DNA of 64,000 nucleotides from Sclerodactyla briareus (Eukaryota; Echinodermata; Holothuroidea; Dendrochirotida; Sclerodactylidae). Shown piece after piece: positions 13,000 through 22,500 of this stretch; position 1 is the stretch's first letter, and each line of letters opens with the position of its first letter. The notes under the pieces are model-generated. The model worked only from the letters and a program-made list of their open reading frames with translations. It made no database searches and had not been told where the DNA came from. The translations under genes were made by a program, and so were the position numbers. The stretch is from positions 124,001 to 188,000 of the forward strand of contig JAODTK010005621.1 in NCBI GenBank assembly GCA_026419785.1. Direction: 5' to 3'.

Positions 13000-14288
13000 A
13001 ACATTCATGGGCTCATGCACAGAGCTGCTGCCAATATTGCTAAAACGTTGCCAAAACTTACTTGAAGTGCAAAAACACAAATTTTGTGTTAAAATAAATT
13101 GATCACTGTTACACTGGCACAAACCATCTGAAGATCACGGATTGCGATAGGACGTAATAACTCCGGACAGCCTTCAATTGCGAGTATTCTATGCTGGAAA
13201 TACAATCAACTTACACCATGGTTCATGGTTCCATATGCATGTTCTTGCTAACCACCAAGTTACATGGAATTTGAGCCCCCTGCTGACAAGAAAGCGTGTA
13301 TTCGTCTCATCATGCACTTATGAACAATACAGTGTCCCACAGGCTGTGATAGTACTACCAAAGGTTGTGAAACAAGAGAGCCATGAACTCTATGATTCCT
13401 CGCCTGAGAGATTGGATTAGCTCAGTTGGAGGAGTCCGGACTGCCAATCGAACAATACGAAAAAATGAGGTTCTCGCCACCTGAAGAAAGTTCATTTTTT
13501 GGTGGAATTAGCATCCCCAAAAATTTTAAACAAATCCAGGTTCACCGAGGCCATTAAATGGGTCTAGGCTAGTTTGCATAATTTAAGCAAGAATTGAATA
13601 TTAAGCAAGGTAATTTGAGTCAAGATGAACTTCAATTGAAACTCATAGGTTGTGGTTCACTTTTGGTCATGAGATTATGAAGGCATCCACATTACCAAAG
13701 GAAAAAAGATATTCATTCATTCTCTTATAGTCCTCCACTTATTGTTTTCACAAAATTGTTTCAGTGAAAAACTACATTGAGCCACATGAAGATGAACAAC
13801 ACAGTGCCATATGGTATTCATATTGGCACTGTCAAATATTGACATGATTTTACTTCCAAGCGACGACCCACTCGGGAATATTACATAGAGCAGCACCGAA
13901 AAACACCGGGGATGTCAACGGGGCAATCACACAAGTTCGAGGGCAAGATTTCTTTCATTTTCATAAGATTTCTTTTTTTTTTTTAGCAAAAACTGCAGTA
14001 TGATATTTCATCAAGATCGGCCTTAGGGTATCAGAGAAGTTCTGCTATTGACCAAACATAACAGAGAGCTGCCCATAGTCACAAAGTCTCTATGAACTTT
14101 TTTTTTTTTCAGAAACAAAAATGGTCATCTTGATATCACCTTAGCCATGTAAAACACGTAGTTTTGACAATGCACAGTGCTCTCCGCTTGAAACCATGTC
14201 AATAAGCCTTTTTAGCACTGATGAAGTCGGTATCCCACATGCATGATGCATGTTCTGTTCAAACAGTTATCTGTCCTGTCTCACACAT
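13000..14288. other. No recognisable gene; one weak tRNA-like stretch
   Basis: GGATTAGCTCAGTTGG at about 13415 resembles an A box (D-arm) of a tRNA or tRNA-derived SINE, followed by GGAGTCCGGACTGCCAATC. No convincing B box follows; GAGGTTCTCGCC is the nearest. Otherwise nothing recognised. Confidence 0.25.
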
Positions 14289-14290
14289 TA

Positions 14291-14610
14291 GGGAGTTTGG
14301 ATTTCACGACGGCGACGGATGATGCAATGTTAAAACTACTGCGCATGCGACAACCGCCATACTACATCCACGACGGGTGTCCCTATGACGTGAACGTGAA
14401 CCCAACGCGCGGCATCATTCAAACCGGCTGACCACGGAATTCAGGAATTTTAGTCAATACTCGAACGCGCAATACGCTGTCTACAATCGTGCAACTGGCA
14501 CATTGACCCGTCGTAGAGATATAAAGCACCTCATCACTGCGAGCCGCGGCTTGGTCTACAACGTGAAAAAACATACGTCATACAATGCTGTCGTGAAATC
14601 TAAATCTCCC
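14291..14610. mobile_element. 320-bp MITE with TA target duplication
   Basis: The left end GGGAGTTTGGATTTCACGAC is matched in inverse by the right end GTCGTGAAATCTAAATCTCCC. Both ends are flanked by TA (14289-14290 and 14611-14612), a size and target pattern typical of Tc1/mariner-type MITEs. The interior is CpG-rich and contains TGCGCATGCGAC, close to the NRF1 palindrome, and a CRE-like TACGTCA. No coding capacity. Confidence 0.8.
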
Positions 14611-14619
14611 TATTATGTA

Positions 14620-15978
14620 AATTATTTTATGCCCTTTTTTTGTGTTGTATATTGTTCTCCAAATAATTGAGAAATGCCTGTAGCAATTAAGGTTCAAGTG
14701 CCTCCCTCCCATGTGTGAATATCATTAACTCCACCCTGCCCCCCCCCCCCCCACTGTTTTTTTGCCATCCAGACAGGATTCGAAAGGATTCGAAATGGGT
14801 CAAAAAATATTGCCAAGAAAGAGCAAAAACAAAACGTGAGCCCGTCCTTCAGCAAACATATAAATTTATTTCTGTAAAGCAGTGAATGTTTAGAGAATAT
14901 GAGATATGAAGAGTAAGTAGCACAGTTAAGGGCACTGAGGGCAGACATTAGATATGCATAGATAATTTGTTTGGAATTCATAGCATGATTTGTTCAGGCA
15001 CGAGTCTAGTAAACGAACAATTTGAAATCATTATCATAGAAGCCAATGAGAAATATTTCAACCTCATGTTATTCAATTAGCGCATCGGGCCCATAAACCT
15101 CTTTTGAAACAGGGCTAGACCCTAATTTTTAAGGAGTTTGGAACAAATCGACTGGTGATTGCTACAAAAGAGGAATGCATTCATCCAGGCCTCCAACATT
15201 GTTAAACAATACTTAATTTACTCCGTCATTCTGATTTTAATATCATACCGCATAATTGTGACCAAATAATGTCCCAATTGAACGGCCGATCAGAAGTGAA
15301 CCAAACACAGGGTACGACAAATCTAAAAATATCACAGAGGGTGACTATGAGAATTCAAATTCTGTACCAGACCTAAACTATAAGTATGACGGGGGAGTCT
15401 AGATTCCATCACCTTTATTATATTTGTGAACCAGTCGTATAAATAATAGGCTATGGTACACTAAAAGGTAATCACAAATGTGTCCTTGCTATCGTCATTC
15501 TGTTCGTCTTTCAGTCTGCCTCACCAGCGTAGTAATACAGGTTACACAGCTCTGACCTCTTTCAACTTATCGAGCATGTCCAAACTATGCATAAAATCCT
15601 GAAAGGGTCTACATTTCGTTAGCCCTGGAAAAGAATGGCTCTCTTAAAATGTCTTTTGTGATCCATAACACCAAAGTCAAATAAATAGAATCTGACCAAT
15701 GAGCATCTGGCAACTTTTTTTCATCTTTCACACGAAGACAACCTGTACTATGCTCTTGCTGTCGTAAAATTCGATTGTAATATGTCTAGCATTGAAGAAA
15801 GTCCTGGTTTGTATGAGTTTCTGTCATTCTGACTGTTGTGGAGAGTCCCTCTGTGTGATTTAAAGAATTCCATGGAAGGTTTTCAACTTAACCGGTACCA
15901 CCGCATCTTAGTTACAGAATAGGCGCGATGAAGGAACCAGTAGTGCGAAGCTGGCCGTAACAAAGTCTGTGGTAGTAA
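14620..15978. other. No recognisable gene
   Basis: Contains a C12 run at about 14740. No conserved coding block, RNA gene or tandem repeat was recognised. Confidence 0.4.
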
Positions 15979-16129
15979 CATAGTACCGGGTTGGCAACCC
16001 CATCGCTCTTTTCTTTTTCTTCCTTTCGTCATAAATTGTAAAACTTTGCCATGCTGAAAAAACACGCGTTTGCAGACGAATAGTATGGCAAACGGATAAG
16101 GGCGATGGGGTTGCCAACCCTGTACTATG
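15979..16129. mobile_element. 151-bp inverted-repeat element (MITE-like hairpin)
   Basis: The left arm CATAGTACCGGGTTGGCAAC, continuing CCCATCGCTCTT, pairs with a right arm ending GTTGCCAACCCTGTACTATG. About 30 of 32 positions match. The loop is about 87 bp, and no coding sequence is present. Only 270 bp separate it from the prdx6 copy A stop codon, so it may be part of the 3' flank or 3' UTR of that gene. Confidence 0.8.
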
Positions 16130-16399
16130 TGAAAATGCCAGACACTCAGTAGCATAGCAGAGGGGGGGGGGGGGGTGCACTCGAAGGGTAAGTAGAAGAG
16201 CAATGTAACTATATTTTTATATAAACCCTTCTAGGCACTACTGGCATGCGATTCAGTTAACTCACTGCTGACAGTGAAACCTTTCAGGGCTATCAATAAT
16301 ATGAACAAGAATTTCCCCTTCCTCACAATTATATCCGACTACATTGAAAAAAAAACATCCACCATCCACTAAACGAATATAAAGACTCTCCTCGTCAAG

Positions 16400-16544
16400 T
16401 CACACAGATAATAATTCTGACGGGTCTGGGGTGAAGCGCATGTACTGTTTCCCGGAGTGGCAATTTCTTGACGGTCCCCCCTTGGAGAGTTTTGGCGGTG
16501 TCCTCTTGTTTGACCGAGGGGAGGACCATACAGTCCCCACCAGA
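16400..16544 (-). CDS. prdx6: prdx6 copy A terminal coding exon
   Basis: After a TTTTCAG acceptor the exon reads [21 protein letters not shown] frame slip follows at the place where the family has LFPKG, then VKKLP, and after another slip [10 protein letters not shown]. The tail matches the family end 'MVLPTIPEEEAKKLFPKG...LPSGKKYLRYTPQP'. The frame then runs SELLSV to TGA at 16400-16402, seven residues past the usual C-terminus. Copy B stops right after TPQP. The extension is either real divergence or a product of an indel near the stop. No clear polyadenylation signal was seen in the next 200 bp on the minus strand. Confidence 0.87.
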
Positions 16545-19500
16545 CTGAAAAGCAAGAGAATGGGAACATTTTATCAGCAGAAATTGATCGATCAGGTTGA
16601 AAAACTTGGTGGCTGGATGGGCATGCCACTGGCGAGGTTTTCGAGTTACTTCATTGTTTGCATAGTGTGATTAGATTTGAATTAAATCCAATTAATGACC
16701 CCAATATTTGTCCACAGCATTTCCCATTGATTCTCTCTGTTGAGAGGAGGGTTGATACATAACACCCTGGCTCTGCAGAGCCGGCAGCAGCTAGAAGGGG
16801 ACTGTCTAAATTTATCTGTCTGCACAGAGGTGGAATGGATAGAGGCAATGAGGGACTTACAGGCAGTTTCTGTAGAAAGATCTGGATCACCTTCTCATTA
16901 TGTAGGTGCTGGCGTGACTTCAGCCTTGGTGGAACTATCCATGGTGGAATGAATCTAGGCAATGAGGGCCCAGGAATGAGTTGTGCTGGGTACATATAAA
17001 GTTGTGCTGAGCACAATAGCAAATTATTAGGCCAGGTGGCTAGAATGTTTTCAAAGTCATTCCAAGTGATGTCAGTAGGTCAATCAATGTGAACCAACAA
17101 TAAATGTGGAATGGTGAAGAACATGCAGTGTATTCGCTAGAGGAATTTTGCGTCCGCAGCTACCAAGAGCGTTTCAAACTACGCTTGTGCCGTGTGTAGT
17201 TTTTCACAGCCCTCTAATTGAGCTATCTGTCAGAGGGATTTGTTCAGATCTCTTCCCATCAAGACTGCAAGCCAGTTGTGATGGTTTACGATTCACAAAT
17301 TTGTATGAAAACAGGTCTGCATCAAATGTTACAGGTTTGTGTGTTACGTTCGTAACCAGTCTCAGCACATGGTAAGTAATGAAAAGGTATAAAAGGTCAC
17401 GTCCCCTATGAGGACCATTTACAAAATGCGCTTGTTTTAGTTCTGAAGGTAGGGTGACAATTCTACCGACATTGGCCTTGAGCGAGATGCCTCAGCCTCG
17501 GCCTTTGAAAAAAGGGTGGGTAGTGACCTCGGCTTGAAAGTTTGTAGCGGCCTCGTCGAACACTGCGATGTGGTCAAGGTTGTGGGGCCTAGTTGTGTTC
17601 AGTTCGAGTGATTGTTGAGAGTACTTGTGGAGGAAGTGTGATAGGCCTCCCTAGTGCCTTTGAAGGGTAGTTTTGTGTATACCTCTGCCACCTGTGCATG
17701 CTCCATTAATTTTGATAATGAATTAATTTATGACCACATACTACAATGCAGGATCTACACTGTGATTTATGACTTGCACAAATGTGACCAGCCCAAGTTT
17801 TACTTTAATATGCGATGATTCGGTTCCATCGGTCTTCGAAGTCGAGGACACGCCAGCACACGTTTGACTGTTTACCGAGCTCCATTCGAACTACTGGGTA
17901 GAATCCACCAGGAGCATACGTGGAATTGTTTCATGAAATCTCAACAGACAATGTGCCAAAGCAACGAAGAAAGCCAACAAGTGGGGGAAATAATTAAACG
18001 GAAACTTTACGACTGATCAAGAAGTAGTTACAAGTCGGAAGTTGTACAAATCTCTTGTGAGGGCCGCACCTGTACCACAGTATATACCAGAAGAGGTGTC
18101 TTATATGGTAAGTCCATCCTTCCCAAATCAGCGGACATTTGGCAACGATGCAAGACCAGGTAAGAATATTCACCAACGACAATCCCATCCATTCCCACCG
18201 ACTCCCCCATTCCATTTGTCGTATTTCTTCCTGACAGCGATGATTGGGTCCACTGGCTTTGAATATTGGAAGATTGGAAACTGCAAACACTGGTGGAATC
18301 AATTAAAGTTCACTTCAGAATATTACTGTTGTTTGAGCATCTCACCTCAGCCCCAAAAACCCTCCTACCCCCCCCCCCCCTCTCCAGCATAGCACTTTTG
18401 TTCAACTCTTTTCCCTACTGCCAGTTGGCTGGCGTGGCCATTTCTTGTCAGCCAGTCAGCTGCAGCGAATCCAGGGACCGGATGATCTCATGTGGGTGGA
18501 GAAGAATGCATGTTTATTCTATATAGAGCAGCAGTTGTTTGTATTTGTAAACAAAGGGTTTCATTACTTTGAGGGTAACCCACCCTTGAGTACAAGGGTC
18601 ATGTCAACCTAACATGGCTATTTTGGTAATCTAATCTAGTATACTCAGGCGGAAACCCAACCCTCAGAAAGAATTCCAGGCAGAATTCGAGTGTTGAAAA
18701 GGAGACAATTCGCCTATTGCACCAATGTGCCCTGTAGTCCAAGAGGTACCGGGGACTCATCTGTAAGGCAAAAGTCAATCCGATAACTGTATCTCTACCA
18801 ACTTAAAGTGACAAAATAACAAACAATGGGATCCTGATGGTAAAATGCAAATGGCAAAATATCCGCATCACTGTGTTAAACGTCAATAGGGGACCTTTGC
18901 ATCTTATTCCGGACGTCATAAGGTGAAATTAATTAAAGAAAAAAAAACTTACATGGGGAACATGCTACAATCGCCAATGGTGATTGTGGGGTTTTGCATG
19001 CCTCCTTCCATCGGTGCCAGTTGAAGATGATATGCCTGCATGCCATTGTACTTTAAATTGAAAACATCTTCTCAATTCCATTTTCTGATGGTATACTGCT
19101 AAGACGAGATACGGAACCTATTCTAGGCCAGCAAGGATGCAGACCTGATACTAACTTATGGTAACGTCGAATCCCTCACAGGTACACGGAAGAGGCAATG
19201 CCTCTTCGGCGGTCCCTTAATGTGGGGGTAGGGGTAATTCACATGCAGACGCAAACTTGCCATTTGCCTCCACCTCGGCAACAAAGGTTTACCATTTTTA
19301 AAGTCTTTGGTATGACTCGACGTGGAATCGAAAACCCGGTCTTACCGGGTGGAAGGCCGACGCTCTACCAATGTTGCAAACCACTCCAGAAAGTCAGAGG
19401 TCAAAAGACTGTGTTGATAAGCAACATGATCTGCGCTTGTCTGGGGTAATTTCAATTGAATGATTAACCCGCGTGGGCAATTAAGTCCGATGGTTCTAAA

Positions 19501-22500
19501 CATGCTCAATTGTTTGATTCATTCTCTAATTCGGACCACGGCGGTAAATTTTCACCAATTTATCTGGACTTGTTATTTTCAGGTTAAATTTTTTGTAGCT
19601 GTCATGACTTCGGTGTGATGAAACTAAATCACGTAGATGCTATTACTCAAAGTTTCTTCAGTGGGTTGCTGGGTACGGATCGAAGCTTCAGTTTCTTGTC
19701 TGCACCGATGAGGAACACATGGTTGTAGAAAGGGAAAGTGTGAAACCGAGTCAGTGACTCAAACCACCAGTCTTGCCTACTCCTAGCCTATTTGTGAGTT
19801 ATTGCCTGGGGGGTGTTTTGGCTTAGTGTTTTATTATGGGTTCCATGGATCCCACACCAACCGTGACTCGGAGGGGGGGGGGGGGTTGAGAGCCCAATAG
19901 AAGGCCTCCTGCCCTAAAGCCTGTATGGCAACCCTTTGTTTCTTGCAACATTCCACCGAGTGCTCCTCCCTGTGAAAGCACTGTGCCACTCAGACTCCCC
20001 CGCCCCCTATCAAATGAAAATGTCTGGCGATGGTGAAAATACTATCAACCAAATTTCCATGTATTTCCTTCCCGGCCTAAAGCTTAGGCATAGCATATAC
20101 TAATAGCGGTATATCTTTCGTAAAATAGTACACTGCAGATTCAAATATCCACACATCTTTGTGACACTGGAAGATTCTCACCCCGCTTCTCTCCATCTCT
20201 CACCCCCTCTTCTCCTCCACCCCCTCCCCCACCCTCCCCTGATATTCCCCACACTAGCAGTATGTTGCATACATTCTGACATACTCTGATCAACTTCCAC
20301 TTCTTTGGTTAGAGATACACTGTAAACTTTAATGTCCACAACATTATTAGTTAACACTGGAAGATCCTTGCCCTTTCCTCTCCCTCTCCTCTCCCCCCCC
20401 CCCCCCCACTATGAATTCCTCCACACACAGCGTACATGGTATAGCATCTTGCATTCTGTGACCCTGATGAACTTGATTGACACGTCTCACGTATGCGCCG
20501 CATTACAGGATTGCCAGCTCAGCATGGGGGCAGAGCCATTCAACATACAGGGTGTACAGGATGCCTATTGACATGAACCAGGCATTGCCAGCCTGTAATC
20601 ATCCATAGAGCAGTGATTTTGACGAAGCATTACTGATAGAACTCAAGCGAAAACATACATAATAGCTTCATGGCTGCTGAGTAAATACCTGGCTACACTT
20701 CACCACACAGAAATACCTGGCCATGTATTTCACCCTAGTGATTTGTTTGCAATTCTAAGGTTATACCACATTCAAGAGCGGAGCTGATAAAAGCTATATG
20801 ATGGCTGGATGCTGGTTACTAACTATGGGTACAGTGTCTCGGCCCCAGATCAGCAGTTATTTGGACCCATCAATTTTCTTCTTATGTGCACCTGGAAGGT
20901 CCAAATGGGACACTTTCCCCTTGATTGGGTGTGTCCATTTATGTGCCCAAATCGCATATTGGTCGCAATATTCTAGATCAGGCCTTCTCGACTAGGCCCC
21001 CCCCCCCCCCCCCTCTTGAAAAGTGACAACTAGGATGCTATCATTTAAGCGAAATGACGCCATTGGGGGTTGGTTTGGAGTGTGCATGTGAATTTTTCGT
21101 CTGGCCATACTCCTCAGCGTGCAGGAAACCAGCATTTTCCATGCCTTGACGAAATAAATGGACTTCTTCTCCAGGCTGTATTTTGCTTCAAAAATTCCAT
21201 ACTGAGTACCCTGTGTCCAATTGAGCAGAACTCTCGCGCTCTATACAACTAGGAACAACACCCCAGGGCAAACTGAATAGTTGGACCTGTGTCAATTGAG
21301 GCAGGACCTTCTGCAACTCTATACAACATAGAACACCACCCCAGGGCAAACTGAATAGATGGGTACCTGTGTCAATTGAGCAGGACCTTCTGCACTCTAT
21401 ACAACAGTAGAACACCACCCCAGGGGAAACTGAATAGATGGGTAACTGTGTCAATTGAGCAGGACCTTCTGCAATCTAGCAACATAGACACCACCCCAGG
21501 GCAAACTGAATAGATGGGTACCTGTGTCAATTGAGCAGGACCTTCTGCATCTATACAACATAGAACACCAACCCAGGGCAAAAATGAATAGATGGTTCCC
21601 TGTGTCAATTGAGCAGGACCTTCTGTGCCATCAACGGTAGAACACCACCCCAGGGCAAAATGAATAGGTGTGTACAGTGTCAATGAGCAGGACCTTCTGC
21701 GCTCTATACAACATAGAACACCACACCAGGGCAAACTGAATAGGTGGGTACCTGTGGTCAAATTGAGCAGACCTTTGCGCTATATACAACATAGACACCC
21801 CCAGGGCAAATGAAATAGGTGGGTACCTGTGTCAATTGAGAAGGACCTTCTTGCGCTCTATACAACATATACAACCCCAAGCCATCCGTTATTGCAAATT
21901 CAGGATTCTGATTGGGTAATCACAAACACGTAGCGGACTATTATTTTTGCAATAAGTCAGCTTGTTCAGAGTAACACACAACGAATACTGCTCGAGTTGA
22001 TGCGTGTTAAGTAGACGCAGTACTATTGTTGATACGCGAATGTAAGTGCGTGAGCTTTGGAAGTTTTGTTTACACGCGCAGATCCGGCTTTCAGTACGCG
22101 CTCTTCAAAGGGCGCACTGTCTCAACGGAATACAGACGAGCGAAACGACGCGTCGCTCGTTGAATTGGCGAACGCCATGTTCACACGCGCAGAACCTCCG
22201 TTTGCACGCGTGGTTTGTATTGCGTCTCAGTTGGAAAAAGTACACACAGCACGCACTGTTAATCTTCTGTGTGTGGTCCGCAAATGCCATTTACTTCGAT
22301 TGAACCAACGCAATTGTTACCGAGCTGCTTTTATGTTTAGAGATCAAATATATTAGATCTAGAGATATAGATAATCTCCAAGCGTTTGGATAATTCTGGA
22401 TTTGCGGGTTGTGTAGTGTAGAATAGGAATAAACTACAGGGGGGGGGCAGTGAATTTTACTGGTTCATAACACAGTCTCGACTCGATTTAGCTTAAAACG

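Noticed and set aside
13415-13490. tRNA gene
   Set aside because: An A-box-like GGATTAGCTCAGTTGG is present, but there is no proper B box or cloverleaf. At best a decayed SINE.
21188-21761. Repetitive minus-strand frames with LFSLPWGGV motifs
   Set aside because: The period matches the 77-bp minisatellite and frames break at each indel; this is a by-product of the repeat, not a repeat protein.
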